From: Salinibacterium sp. UTAS2018
GTDB taxonomy: Bacteria; Actinomycetota; Actinomycetes; Actinomycetales; Microbacteriaceae
Length of the DNA stretch: 64,000 nt
NCBI RefSeq assembly: GCF_004118935.1
Contig: NZ_CP035375.1
Location: forward strand, 124,001-188,000
Direction of reading: 5' to 3'
Shown: piece by piece, positions 23,764-33,633 of the stretch
Numbering within the stretch: the first letter of the stretch is position 1
How the letters are laid out: each line of letters begins with the position of its first letter
The notes under the pieces: model-generated
Database searches by the model: none
Told to the model about the DNA's origin: nothing
The model's input: the letters and a program-made list of their open reading frames with translations, nothing else
Position numbers and translations under genes: made by a program

Positions 23764-25190
23764 GCTCCCGCCGATCGCGAGAGTGCTCGTTTCAATTCTT
23801 CGAGGTAACCGATCGTCAGCACGCTCAGTCCAGCCACGCGACGCAGCCCGGGAATGGCCTCGGGGTCGCAGACAATAGCAACGACTTCGATGTTCGCAGC
23901 GAACTTTGTCGAAGCGGCACGCAGCTGCTGAGGGGTAACCGTCGATCCGCAAATGAGGAAAGCAACGGAGACACCGTTCGTCTGCTCCGACGTTACTCGC
24001 GCGAGGTCGATGAGTCGAAGAGCGGTCTCAGCGCTCTGTACCCGAGTCAGATCATCTAGCAGACGCGTACCGGTCAAGGTCGAGAGTGCGCGAACCGCGA
24101 AAATCTTGCGTTTAGCGAACTGCGGCGTTTGCGCACTGGCCACGACGGTCACGCTTCGTGCATCGCGAATTGCCTGCGCACCCAGGGATCCGGCGACACT
24201 AACCGCCATCTCGAATTCGTATTCGTTGTCGTAGTCTGCGCTTGCCAGGCTCAGCGCGATTACGAGGTGACTTCGGCGAGTCTCTTCGAACTGTCGAACC
24301 ATGTAGCGACCGGTGCGAGCAGTGGACTTCCAGTGGATGTTTCGCCGCTCGTCACCCCGTACATACTCACGCAAAGCATGAAACGAGATGTCGTTGTTGG
24401 CAAGGTCACGCGTGGGGTTGCCCTCAAGGTCACGAATCAAACCAGTGCTGACGCTAGGAATACTAATGGTGCGTGGGTGCACAAAGATTTCCGCCGAGTC
24501 CGTCCAGACGAGTTCTCGACGCACGAGCCCTACGGGATCGGCGCGAACGGTCCGTACCGGACCTACGGTGATCACACCGCGTCGCTGAGTGGGGATGGCG
24601 AACTCGTGCGCTGCCGTTCCGCCCGGGCGCAGACTGGGAAGGACTGCCTCCGCCACAGTCGTCGCGACGGGAATTTCAGCGACGACGCCGAAACTGCGAT
24701 GCTTCCCTTCGTTCTCTCCGTGAACTTCACCCGTCGCGGACTCCCCCACCACGACGCGCTGATGCTCGACTCGAAGAGTGATGGACAGGTGACTGCGACC
24801 CAGGAGGTACACCGCAGCCATGAGAGCGATCACAATGAGGGCAAACCCCACCACAACGAGTTCCTCCCAGGCGATCGAGTAACCAACGATCAGAGTGAGC
24901 GGGATGAGAACAAGAACGACCCAACCAACAGGAGTGATGACAGACGTCACTCGCTGTGCAAACCGAGCAAAAGCTCGCCGCGCGACAACCGCAAATCGAA
25001 CGAGCGCGACGATCAGGTCGGCAAGAAAACCCGTGCGGTACCCAACAATGCGTGTTCTGGCATTGTCGAGACCGCGGATCGCCGTCGGGAATTCGCTATC
25101 CGAGCGCGTTCGATCGCCGCTCGGACCAGACTGCTCCGCCGCGGTGTGATTTGGTTGCCCTTTCGCTGAGCGGTTCAGAAGTGAACTCAC
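23760..25190 (-). CDS. DUF58-domain protein
   Basis: A 476-residue protein with two adjacent membrane segments (about residues 85-130) and a DUF58 domain in the C-terminal half, recognised by the block YVRGDERRNIHWKSTARTG. DUF58 proteins are regularly encoded beside MoxR ATPases and are related to von Willebrand A domains; they are thought to act with MoxR in assembling or activating partner complexes. Here the gene overlaps both neighbours: GTGA with moxR upstream and ATGA with the transglutaminase-like gene downstream. The first 45 residues are polar and poorly conserved in appearance. The molecular role is unknown. Confidence 0.88.
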   Translation of the reverse strand: MSSLLNRSAKGQPNHTAAEQSGPSGDRTRSDSEFPTAIRGLDNARTRIVGYRTGFLADLIVALVRFAVVARRAFARFAQRVTSVITPVGWVVLVLIPLTLIVGYSIAWEELVVVGFALIVIALMAAVYLLGRSHLSITLRVEHQRVVVGESATGEVHGENEGKHRSFGVVAEIPVATTVAEAVLPSLRPGGTAAHEFAIPTQRRGVITVGPVRTVRADPVGLVRRELVWTDSAEIFVHPRTISIPSVSTGLIRDLEGNPTRDLANNDISFHALREYVRGDERRNIHWKSTARTGRYMVRQFEETRRSHLVIALSLASADYDNEYEFEMAVSVAGSLGAQAIRDARSVTVVASAQTPQFAKRKIFAVRALSTLTGTRLLDDLTRVQSAETALRLIDLARVTSEQTNGVSVAFLICGSTVTPQQLRAASTKFAANIEVVAIVCDPEAIPGLRRVAGLSVLTIGYLEELKRALSRSAGA

Positions 25191-26158
25191 ACGGCTTGCC
25201 GTTCTGTGGGCGGTGGATTTTCGATCAGGATTTGAGCAATCACGCTCGAAGCCGTGACGCCTTCGAACTCTGCTTCCGCGTCGATTACTAGACGATGGGC
25301 GAGAACGGACTCGGCGAGAGCCTTGACGTCGTCCGGTACTACGTAGTGACGACCGTGAGACGCCGCAAGGGTCTTTGCCGCGCGCATAAGCGCGAGAGCA
25401 CCGCGAACGCTGACGCCGAGCCGCACTTCTGTCGTGTTACGAGTCGCCTCCACCAATCGGCTGACGTAGTCGTTGATGGTCGGGTCAACGTGAACCGTGC
25501 GAGCGAGCTGCGCCATCTCCACTACGAGTTCTGCGCTGACGACGGGCTCGATAGTTGTCGAATGAGCGGCAACGCCCGCGCCGTCGAGGATGCGCAGCGT
25601 CGAGGCACGGTCGGGATAGCCGATGGACGCTTTCATCAGGAACCGGTCAAGTTGGGCTTCCGGAAGACGGTACGTTCCCGCCTGCTCGATGGGGTTCTGC
25701 GTTGCGATGACCATGAAGGGCGAGCCGACAGGGTGCGTGACGCCGTCGACAGTGACTTGCCCCTCCTCCATGACTTCGAGCAGGGCTGCCTGAGTTTTCG
25801 GGCTTGCGCGGTTAATCTCGTCAGCTAAAACGATGTTCGAGAAAACCGGCCCGGGATGAAACTCGAACTCGTTCTCGCGCTGATCGAAAATACTGACACC
25901 GGTGATGTCGCCGGGAAGCAGGTCTGGTGTGAATTGGATGCGGTTGGTTGTTCCCGAGACGCTCTGAGCGATTGCTCGCGCAAACGAAGTCTTTCCCGTA
26001 CCCGGGTAGTCCTCCAGCAAAAGGTGGCCTTCGCTGAGCAAGGCAGTGAACCCGAGGCGCACGACAAAAGTCTTACCGAGCAGAACTTGCTCAACGTTCG
26101 TGACAAGTCTGTTGAAGCTTTCTGCGAACCATGCGGCTTCGTCGGGGGTCATGGTCAT
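25187..26158 (-). CDS. MoxR-family AAA+ ATPase
   Basis: A 323-residue AAA+ ATPase of the MoxR branch. The P-loop is YPGTGKT (51-57), Walker B is LADEINRASP (about 113) and the sensor/arginine region reads ATQNPIEQAGTYRLPEAQLDRF. MoxR proteins act as chaperone-like ATPases on von Willebrand-type or DUF58 partners, here the protein encoded directly downstream. The ATG at 26156-26158 has AGAGG six bases before it; a second ATG two codons in is less well placed. It starts only nine bases after the stop of the giant surface-protein gene and is probably on the same mRNA. Confidence 0.92.
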   Translation of the reverse strand: MTMTPDEAAWFAESFNRLVTNVEQVLLGKTFVVRLGFTALLSEGHLLLEDYPGTGKTSFARAIAQSVSGTTNRIQFTPDLLPGDITGVSIFDQRENEFEFHPGPVFSNIVLADEINRASPKTQAALLEVMEEGQVTVDGVTHPVGSPFMVIATQNPIEQAGTYRLPEAQLDRFLMKASIGYPDRASTLRILDGAGVAAHSTTIEPVVSAELVVEMAQLARTVHVDPTINDYVSRLVEATRNTTEVRLGVSVRGALALMRAAKTLAASHGRHYVVPDDVKALAESVLAHRLVIDAEAEFEGVTASSVIAQILIENPPPTERQAV

Positions 26159-26167
26159 AGTGAACCT

Positions 26168-29100
26168 CTAGTCATAGTCATATCCGTTGTACGTTCTCTC
26201 GTAGATCTGGCCGCCGTTAGCTGTCACGCGAATCAGAAGAGTCGGGACTGCGAGCAAAACAACGTCAGCATGGCAACTTTGCCCCGGCACACTGGTATCG
26301 GCTGTCTGCCACGGTCCGAGGGTGATGCCGCCGCAGCGATACTGCACATTCTCGTAGTTGCCGCTTGGCCAATTGAGCCAGGTAAAGGTTCCGCTCGAAT
26401 TGAGAAGGTCGTTGTCTGAGGTGAAAGTCAGGTTTCCCACTGACGGATCTACAGCAGTTCCGAGCGGGAAGGATGCTGACCAATCAGTCTGACAGATCGG
26501 CGCAGAACCATAGCTCTTGCAGGCGCGCACTTGAACCGAGAGGTCGTTACCGTAGTGCTGACCCCCCTCAGCCGTGAGGAAGGCGCCCAACGCGACCGGC
26601 CCGAACACAGTGCCCGGAACGCTGCCACCGCTGAGTCGGTAGTAGAGGGTGTAGTCGCTGTTGAGCGAGTCAGCTCCCATCGAGCCACCGTTCACGGTGA
26701 AATCAAAGCGCTTGCCGTTGGCGACCGGGCCAGAAGTGTCGAGCGCAGTGATGACGGCTGGCGGCGTATGCGCGACCACTGTCGACGACGCAGTACAACC
26801 CTGACCGTTGTCTGCAAAAACGACCAGCGTATACGTGCGGTTCGGCGTGAGCCCAGAGAGCACCACATTGCTTGACGTGCCAGCGTCGGCAATTCTGGCG
26901 CCATTGCTCGTGATCGTCCCACTAGGCGAGCACGTCGGTGGGGTGCCGGTATAGGCAGCAGCGGTGTAGGCCGTGACCGATCGGCCGTTGTTGTTAAACA
27001 CGCCTGACCAACTCAACTTGACTGACGTATCGCTCTCCGGCGTCGCGACTGGAGCCGAGCTTGCAATCGGCGGGCCGGCCGGAACCGCACTCCGGGGCTC
27101 GCTGGTGTTCCACACCGACAGCGCTGTGTACGCGGCGTTTCGTGCACTCACGGTGTACGACACCGCCACGCCGTTATCGAGAACCCATGTCGATGGGGTG
27201 TCCCAGGTACAGGTCGTTTCGTTGCACTGAGCCAATCCCAAAGTCGTTTCGAATCCTCCGACGACGACACGATAGCGATCCACTGCGGTTCCTCGCGCGG
27301 GTGTGGGCACAGCGTTCCACGTTAGGCGAAGCCCATGGTCGAGCGGCGACGCGCTCAACGAACTGGGAGCTACAGGAATAATGTCTGACCAGACGGGGTC
27401 CGCGAGAGTCACCGGCTCAGACTCGCCGATTGCGTTGATCGCAACAACCGTGACCTTGACGGAATTGCTCGGGCCATTGCCGTTCGTGGGAATCGCGCAG
27501 GTAGTTCCGGGGCAGTCGGTGGTGTTTACCAGCGTGCCGACGATGCGCGTGGTTACTCGGTAGGAGGTGATCGCAGAGTTGTTGGCGGGGCCCGCGTTCC
27601 AGCGCATCATGATTGTCTTGTCGCCAAATCCACTCGGCGAGAGATTCGAGATCGCATCGGGAACGTCCTGAACCGAAATTACTACGGAGCCCCAGACGTA
27701 CCGGGATGCGTCGTTGGTGGCATCGGCAACGAGATACTGCAGGTTGACATCACCAGGCGCCGCCTCAGACGACACTGTCACCGTCAGCGTGCGGTTATCG
27801 CCGCTCGGAACAATCGAGATTCCCGCAGGGATAGAGTCGCCACCGAGACCGCGAATGTCGACAACCCTCAGCGAAGATCCTGGGAATGGGTTCGTCGAGA
27901 CATCGTTGGCCAAGACATCGACCACGGTCGTCTCGCCCCGCTGTGCGATTGCAAGATCAGAAGCTGGGCTAACGAGCGGACGCGTTGAGGGCACCACACT
28001 GAGTTCAATACGGCCCGATTTACCCTCGGACAGGTCGTCTCGAACGCCCAAGGAGATCGACGTGCGCGTTCCGCTGAGAGAATTACTGCTGGCGACCAGC
28101 GTCAGCAGGGTCCCGTCCAAAGAGTAAGAAAAGCCTTCGGGCAGGGGGCTCAGCACTGAATACGCGAGCTCGTCAAGGTCGTCAGGGTAGGGATACGTGG
28201 TGAGTTTGAGAAGATCTATCTCCTTCTCTTGACCGGGTTCGAAGTCGATGACCGCGCCGCCGAAGACGGGCGCCTGGTTGTCGCGAGGAAGAACCTCAAT
28301 CGGCAACACCAGAATCGCGGTGCGACCCTCCGGATCGGTTGCGGACGTGCCGTCAGTAACCTCGAATGAGATCGAAGCCGGGCCGAAATACTTCTCGGCG
28401 GAGGTATAGACGAGAGTGTCTTCGTCCCGCACCAACTCCGACCCGTCGCTGTGGGTAGCTAACACTGTGCTTGAGTCCGTGAGCCGCACGGGGTTCTCCC
28501 CGACCGCGATGATGTAGTCGTTGAGATCGATCACGAGAGTGCTCTCGCTATTGACGCTGAGTTTGTTCGCGCGGCGGTCGATCTGAGGTAGAGCATCGTT
28601 ATAGCCAGGCACCGAGATAAAGGCGTAGCTGAAAACCGTGGGGTCGGCGGGATTCGTGACCCGGAACGGGATAATTTGTCCGGAATCCCCGACGGAAACC
28701 TCGATGCGCTCGTCGGAGGTCACACTCGCGACATCATCAAACCCAGGGTAGATAGCGAGCGAAAGCGTGCGGGGGTCACCATCAGCGAAAAATACTCCGG
28801 CCAGAACATCGACAGTTACGCGATTTCTGTCGAGAACGTCTGACAGGGTAAGCACGCTGTCAGTGGCTATCGGATAGGCAGGCTCAGCATCCGGGTCAAC
28901 GGTGACGCGGATGAAGTTTTGACTCGTTCCGCCGGTTTCGTTTTCAATCACATAGATGATGCCGTAGTCACCCGGAGTCTCTGGTGGCGTGACGTTGACG
29001 ACGTCCCCATCAATCTCGGCAACAGTTTGCTCATCGTTAGGCTCGACGGACACCACAGAGAGCCTGCTGCCGTCGGGGTCGGAGTCGTTGGCCAGCACTT

Positions 29101-32074
29101 GAACGGAGACGGTGATTCCCGGCTTGACCGTAACCTCGTCGATAATTGCGACAGGGTTACGAGCACCCTCCAATCGCGGACTGATCCCGATGCTGATCTC
29201 GCCGTTCGCGCGCGCACCCAAAGAATCGATCAGTGTGTAGGTGAAGGAATCAGTGCCGGCCGAGTACTCCCCTGCCTGATAAACAAAAGTGTTGGAATCG
29301 ACCTCGATGACGGCACCCTTGCTGGGATTCGTGGCCTGCCCCAAAAGCTGCACCGAGTCACCGTCAGGGTCTACCGCAGTGAGTGGAACTTGAATACGCA
29401 CCGTATCGCCGGCAAGTACCCTCGCCGTTACCGTCGGCGGCACTGGCGGGTTGTTACTAGACACGTCGAGTTCGCGCACGGCGATGTTCACGATCGCGGT
29501 TGCCGACTGCCCATCAGGCCCAGCAACTTGGTATGCCGCGGTAAAGTTTCCTGTACGTTCCGGCGCTAGATAGCGCAGAACATCACCCGAGGTGAAGAGC
29601 AACCCCGAGTCGTCCGGAAGATCTTGGGCGAGCTTCGGAACGAGCGAGAGCTCGAGCCCGTCGGGATGCTCGTCATTTAGCAGAACCTGAATATCAACGG
29701 CCTGGCCCACACGAACGGTCACCGAGTCGTCATTGGCGATCGGCGCTTGCAACCGGGATGGTGCCGGGATCTCGACTACGGTGATCACGCCAACCGCATC
29801 TGCAAGTCCGTTGCTTATGCGGTAGTTGAAAGTGACTGGCCCGTCGTCGAGAGGTGCTTCCAAGCTGACGCGTACAAGGCGTTGCTCGAGGATTTCAGCT
29901 CGCACGCCGGAACCAGAGCTTAGGTTCATTATCTCGGTAACGAGAAGCACGCCACCTGCGGGATCGACATCGGTACCAGCAATATCGATTCGCTCGTTCT
30001 GGAGGGTCTGAACGAAGACCGTTTTCGGCACCGTGATCGGCGAAGTGTTGGCGTCCGGAGGCGCGACAACGTCGATCCGAACGGTGGCTGTATAACTAAG
30101 GTTTCCGTCCGTGACAACGTACTCAAGGTTGTGACTGCGCACTTCGTCGCTAGAGAAACGGAAGGTGCCCGTCTCGTAGCTGGGCAGCACTTGAGCGCCG
30201 GTTTTCGCGGGAACGCTGTTGAGACGAATGTTTCCATTGCCGCCGCGAGTGTGAATCAAAGGAGAAACAGTGATCTCTTTGCCAGCGTACGCCAGCACGA
30301 CAAACGGGTCAGCTTCGATCGGGACTTCCCCCGCCGCCTTGACCGAAACTGAAACGCTGCCCGAGGACTCGCTGATTCCATCGGACACCACGAGAGTTAC
30401 GACCTTGAGGTCCCCGCCCTCGCCTGAGTCGGAGAACACGAGATCTCCCCCAGGCTTGTAACTCACCACATCAGGCGCCGCCGTTGATGCGCTGGTGAGG
30501 TAGAACGGGTCGCCGTCTGGGTCAACCCAATCTCCCAGAACCTGATTCGAGATACGCCCCGCTGTTTGTACAGTGAACTCCGTTGCCCGCATCTGTTGTG
30601 GCGGCGAATTCTCCGAGTCGGTGCGAATCTCTACTGTCACCGTCGCCGTAGCAGAACCGCCGCGCCCATCGCTGATTGTGTAGGAAAAGCTGACCTCTCC
30701 GCTAGCGCCCGATTCGAGAGTGATTTGGATTTGCTGACGATCGTTGATGCGGTCGATGCGGCCGATCGCCGCATCAATAGTGGGCAGTTCTTCGATGACC
30801 AACACATCGCCGTTAGCGTCATAGTCATTGAGAAGCACTGGCAATACTGTCGCTCGCCCCGGACGAGCCCCGAACGTGTCGTCCACAGCAACTGGCGGCT
30901 GTTGGACTTTATCGATTTCGGGCTCAACATCGAGCAAATTTTGCTGTACTTCTGGTTCTTCGTCATCGGCGGTGATGAGTTGGTTCCAGTTATCGATTAA
31001 CGCCCCATCGCCCTGCACGTCCCACGTTCGGCCAGATAGCCGATCATTGAGCACCGCGTGCGAGCCGTTCACTGAATACGCGAGTTGCGCGTTAGCTTGC
31101 ATCTCTTCGAGCTGAAGGATGACGCCCTCACCAGCGTCGGTGGGGCATCGTCGCCAATTTTGCCCACTCGACCACGCCGCGTACTCGCAGTCGCCCAGCC
31201 GCAACGGTGCAGCCGCGATGCCAGACTGCCCGGTGGCGAGCCCTACCGCGGCAGCGCCGCTCAAAGGAACGCTCAACACACCATTGCTGTACCCGATGAG
31301 TACGCGTTCGCCGCCGGCGGATGCCGCTTGAAGAACGACCCCGTTACCTCCGTCGATGAGGCCAGTTAGATCGACCTCTCGGCCGTCCATGTGCAGCAAT
31401 TCAGTGTCTGAATCGAGAATCGCCCACTGACCGGCAACAGAGGTAATACTCAAGTCAGCGGTGGGATCGAGTTCAAGATTCTCGCTCGACTCCGCCGTAT
31501 CCGAAATCGCGGCGTTCACTCGGAACAGCAAGCTCGTCGCCGGCGAGTATCCGAAGAGGAGTCCGTCTTCATCGACGCTAACGATCGCGTCAGCGCCGAG
31601 GCTCAGTGACGCGGGAGACTCCGAATCGAAGTTCAAGAAATCGGCGTAGGACCGGATCCACAGCTCACCCGTGCCGTGTTCCAACACCACAACATTGTCG
31701 CCCGCGAAATAAACCTCTGGCTGGTCGGGCGGTAAAGCTACGCTCTCTGCGACTTCAGAAAAGGCCGGGTCCACGACATCGATCGAACTTTCTGAACGGT
31801 CGAAGAGCAGGATGCTGTCGCCGTGCTGGATGACTTCGAGGTCAGAGCTTTGCGCGTCTACAACTGAGTTGATTTCGAGGACTTCGGTGTTCGCCCGACC
31901 AATCGCCTGCTGCTGGTTGTTAGAGACCCATACAGCGCCGTCGGCAAGATCGACGTGCTGGGCGGTATAGCCCGTCGACACAACCGCGACCGTAGCCACT
32001 AGAGCCACGATCGCAGAGACACTCACTACGCCGATTGCTGTGGAGCGGCGCGCTTTTCCCCAGAGCTTAATCAC
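26168..32074 (-). CDS. Giant extracytoplasmic Ig-like/cadherin-like and fibronectin type III repeat protein
   Basis: A 1968-residue protein with a single N-terminal membrane segment (about residues 14-36) that reads as a signal anchor, then about 340 residues of beta-rich sequence. From about residue 395 it has many tandem Ig-like or cadherin-like repeats, each with a PVAVDD-like start, a LxNDxDPDG calcium-type loop and a beta-rich end (for example LNDYDANGD, VLANDSDPDG). From about 1530 there are three Fn3 domains, the first beginning AISNLSPSGFGDKTIMMRWNAG. No sortase motif or C-terminal anchor is visible. It should project from the membrane as an adhesin, a wall-spanning rod or a scaffold. 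The GTG start has GGAGG three bases upstream, ten bases after the kinase stop. Confidence 0.85.
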   Translation of the reverse strand: MIKLWGKARRSTAIGVVSVSAIVALVATVAVVSTGYTAQHVDLADGAVWVSNNQQQAIGRANTEVLEINSVVDAQSSDLEVIQHGDSILLFDRSESSIDVVDPAFSEVAESVALPPDQPEVYFAGDNVVVLEHGTGELWIRSYADFLNFDSESPASLSLGADAIVSVDEDGLLFGYSPATSLLFRVNAAISDTAESSENLELDPTADLSITSVAGQWAILDSDTELLHMDGREVDLTGLIDGGNGVVLQAASAGGERVLIGYSNGVLSVPLSGAAAVGLATGQSGIAAAPLRLGDCEYAAWSSGQNWRRCPTDAGEGVILQLEEMQANAQLAYSVNGSHAVLNDRLSGRTWDVQGDGALIDNWNQLITADDEEPEVQQNLLDVEPEIDKVQQPPVAVDDTFGARPGRATVLPVLLNDYDANGDVLVIEELPTIDAAIGRIDRINDRQQIQITLESGASGEVSFSYTISDGRGGSATATVTVEIRTDSENSPPQQMRATEFTVQTAGRISNQVLGDWVDPDGDPFYLTSASTAAPDVVSYKPGGDLVFSDSGEGGDLKVVTLVVSDGISESSGSVSVSVKAAGEVPIEADPFVVLAYAGKEITVSPLIHTRGGNGNIRLNSVPAKTGAQVLPSYETGTFRFSSDEVRSHNLEYVVTDGNLSYTATVRIDVVAPPDANTSPITVPKTVFVQTLQNERIDIAGTDVDPAGGVLLVTEIMNLSSGSGVRAEILEQRLVRVSLEAPLDDGPVTFNYRISNGLADAVGVITVVEIPAPSRLQAPIANDDSVTVRVGQAVDIQVLLNDEHPDGLELSLVPKLAQDLPDDSGLLFTSGDVLRYLAPERTGNFTAAYQVAGPDGQSATAIVNIAVRELDVSSNNPPVPPTVTARVLAGDTVRIQVPLTAVDPDGDSVQLLGQATNPSKGAVIEVDSNTFVYQAGEYSAGTDSFTYTLIDSLGARANGEISIGISPRLEGARNPVAIIDEVTVKPGITVSVQVLANDSDPDGSRLSVVSVEPNDEQTVAEIDGDVVNVTPPETPGDYGIIYVIENETGGTSQNFIRVTVDPDAEPAYPIATDSVLTLSDVLDRNRVTVDVLAGVFFADGDPRTLSLAIYPGFDDVASVTSDERIEVSVGDSGQIIPFRVTNPADPTVFSYAFISVPGYNDALPQIDRRANKLSVNSESTLVIDLNDYIIAVGENPVRLTDSSTVLATHSDGSELVRDEDTLVYTSAEKYFGPASISFEVTDGTSATDPEGRTAILVLPIEVLPRDNQAPVFGGAVIDFEPGQEKEIDLLKLTTYPYPDDLDELAYSVLSPLPEGFSYSLDGTLLTLVASSNSLSGTRTSISLGVRDDLSEGKSGRIELSVVPSTRPLVSPASDLAIAQRGETTVVDVLANDVSTNPFPGSSLRVVDIRGLGGDSIPAGISIVPSGDNRTLTVTVSSEAAPGDVNLQYLVADATNDASRYVWGSVVISVQDVPDAISNLSPSGFGDKTIMMRWNAGPANNSAITSYRVTTRIVGTLVNTTDCPGTTCAIPTNGNGPSNSVKVTVVAINAIGESEPVTLADPVWSDIIPVAPSSLSASPLDHGLRLTWNAVPTPARGTAVDRYRVVVGGFETTLGLAQCNETTCTWDTPSTWVLDNGVAVSYTVSARNAAYTALSVWNTSEPRSAVPAGPPIASSAPVATPESDTSVKLSWSGVFNNNGRSVTAYTAAAYTGTPPTCSPSGTITSNGARIADAGTSSNVVLSGLTPNRTYTLVVFADNGQGCTASSTVVAHTPPAVITALDTSGPVANGKRFDFTVNGGSMGADSLNSDYTLYYRLSGGSVPGTVFGPVALGAFLTAEGGQHYGNDLSVQVRACKSYGSAPICQTDWSASFPLGTAVDPSVGNLTFTSDNDLLNSSGTFTWLNWPSGNYENVQYRCGGITLGPWQTADTSVPGQSCHADVVLLAVPTLLIRVTANGGQIYERTYNGYDYD

Positions 32075-32086
32075 AGGCCTCCATCA

Positions 32087-33514
32087 TCACGGCAAGACCG
32101 CGCATTTCTGAGCGCTTGCCGGGCCGGATTTGCCCTCGCGAGTGACGGTAACCGAAATGCAGACGTTTTCGCCGGGTTCAGCATCAACCACAAAACTCGG
32201 CTCTCGCTGCTGCGCCGACGGCTGGCCGTCTTCGGTATGGATTTGGTACGCGTCGCTTGGTTCGAGCCCAGGATCGAGCCACGAGAACTCGACCACGTCG
32301 GTCGAAACCGACGCCGTGATGTCGCTGACCACCGGGATATCGCTCGAACCCGATTGCAATTGCACGAAAGTGACCGTCGCTCCGAGCACTACGACAAATG
32401 CGGCGAGCGCCACACCAATCCAAGCAATGGTTTGCATTCCGCGTGTTTTGGGAATGGGACTCATCCCCGTCTTTCGACGCGACATCTTGCCTTCAGCAGC
32501 CTCGCTCTCGAACGAACCGAAGCTGTCATCTATCGCGGCCGGTCGACGACGCTTTCGTCGCTGAGAGGATGTCATCGGTGACGCTTGCCCTGGACGCACT
32601 CGGGTGCGATCCTCGAGCTCCGCGACGGTGGCAAGAGCCCAGTCATCCATGGCAACTTCGATGGGAGTTTGAGAGAGTCCCAGCTCAGATTCGACCGCTT
32701 GCAATTCGTGCACGAGCTCCAGCACGCTGCCCTGGCGAGACTCGACCTTGCGCGACATTGCACGGTTGAGAGCTCGCTCGAGACTTTCAGGAACATCACT
32801 ACGGCCAGTAGGGCGCGGCTTGGCGCGATTGATGCGCGAAATCAAATCGGTCGACTTGTTGGGTTCCCCCGGCACTTCGAACGGCGAGCGCCCGGCCAAG
32901 AGCGAGTAGACCGTAGCCGCGTAGGACCACAGTTCTGATTCGATCGTGCCGGCGGTTTCATCCATCAAAACTTCCGGTGCCGACCAAGGAATCGACATGC
33001 CAACGGCTTCAAGGTTTTCGGACTCGCTGAGCGTCGCAGCGATTCCGAAGTCAGACAACACTGGATGCCCGTAGGCAGTCGTCAGGATGTTGGACGGCTT
33101 GATATCGCGGTGAAGTACCCCAGCGCGGTGGGCGGTCTCGATCGCGCTCCCAATCTTGATGGCGATGCGAAGAACTTCGGGCACAGGCAGGCGTTCGACT
33201 CGATAACGCTGGCTCAGTGTGGAGGAACAGAGTTCCATCACCAAGTACGGGCGTCCGTCGGAGGACACGCTCGCTTGATAGACCGTAAGGATTGACGGAT
33301 GGGAGCTGAGCTGCGCCATCAGGTTAGCTTCGGCCTGAAACATCAGGCGAACTTGGTCGTTGACAACTTCGCTGAGCATAACTTTGACGGCGACTTGGCG
33401 TCGAGGCATATTCTGCTCATACAAAAACACATCCGCAAAACCGCCTGATCCCAAAACGTGAACGTGAGAGAATCCGGGCAGGGCAGGAGGCGCTGAAGGC
33501 AGTCTTCGAGCCAC
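32087..33514 (-). CDS. Transmembrane Ser/Thr protein kinase with Fn3-like sensor domain
   Basis: A 475-residue Hanks-type kinase. The glycine loop is GSGGFADVF, the ATP-anchoring lysine is Lys44, the catalytic loop is HRDIKPSN (135-142), the metal-binding DFG is at 155-157 and the APE motif is intact, so it should be active. After a charged linker a single membrane segment (about 362-386) leads to an 86-residue extracytoplasmic part. That part is not made of PASTA repeats but resembles one Fn3 domain, with Cys452 and Cys471 able to form a disulfide. It is encoded just before the giant Ig/Fn3 protein. The GTG start has AGAGG six bases upstream. Confidence 0.9.
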   Translation of the reverse strand: MARRLPSAPPALPGFSHVHVLGSGGFADVFLYEQNMPRRQVAVKVMLSEVVNDQVRLMFQAEANLMAQLSSHPSILTVYQASVSSDGRPYLVMELCSSTLSQRYRVERLPVPEVLRIAIKIGSAIETAHRAGVLHRDIKPSNILTTAYGHPVLSDFGIAATLSESENLEAVGMSIPWSAPEVLMDETAGTIESELWSYAATVYSLLAGRSPFEVPGEPNKSTDLISRINRAKPRPTGRSDVPESLERALNRAMSRKVESRQGSVLELVHELQAVESELGLSQTPIEVAMDDWALATVAELEDRTRVRPGQASPMTSSQRRKRRRPAAIDDSFGSFESEAAEGKMSRRKTGMSPIPKTRGMQTIAWIGVALAAFVVVLGATVTFVQLQSGSSDIPVVSDITASVSTDVVEFSWLDPGLEPSDAYQIHTEDGQPSAQQREPSFVVDAEPGENVCISVTVTREGKSGPASAQKCAVLP

Positions 33515-33546
33515 AGAACACCTCTTACTTGTCGTCGAGTTCGACC

Positions 33547-33569
33547 ATTCTAAGTGAGTAAATCACTCA
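33547..33569 (-). promoter_or_regulatory. Candidate promoter and operator of the kinase-to-EccC operon
   Basis: On the minus strand TAGAAT (33547-33552) is a good -10 box about 30 bases before the kinase start. Immediately upstream lies an inverted repeat with arms TGAGT (33555-33559) and ACTCA (33565-33569) around a five-base centre, in the usual spacer position. No clear -35 box is visible. A hairpin CTGGGG (33592-33597) with CCCCAG (33611-33616) lies between this site and the PP2C stop and may end the upstream transcript. Confidence 0.5.
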
Positions 33570-33633
33570 AAGATCGGATTCTGCCCCTTGTCTGGGGTCA
33601 GCAGGTCTGTCCCCAGTATGGAGGACTTTACGG

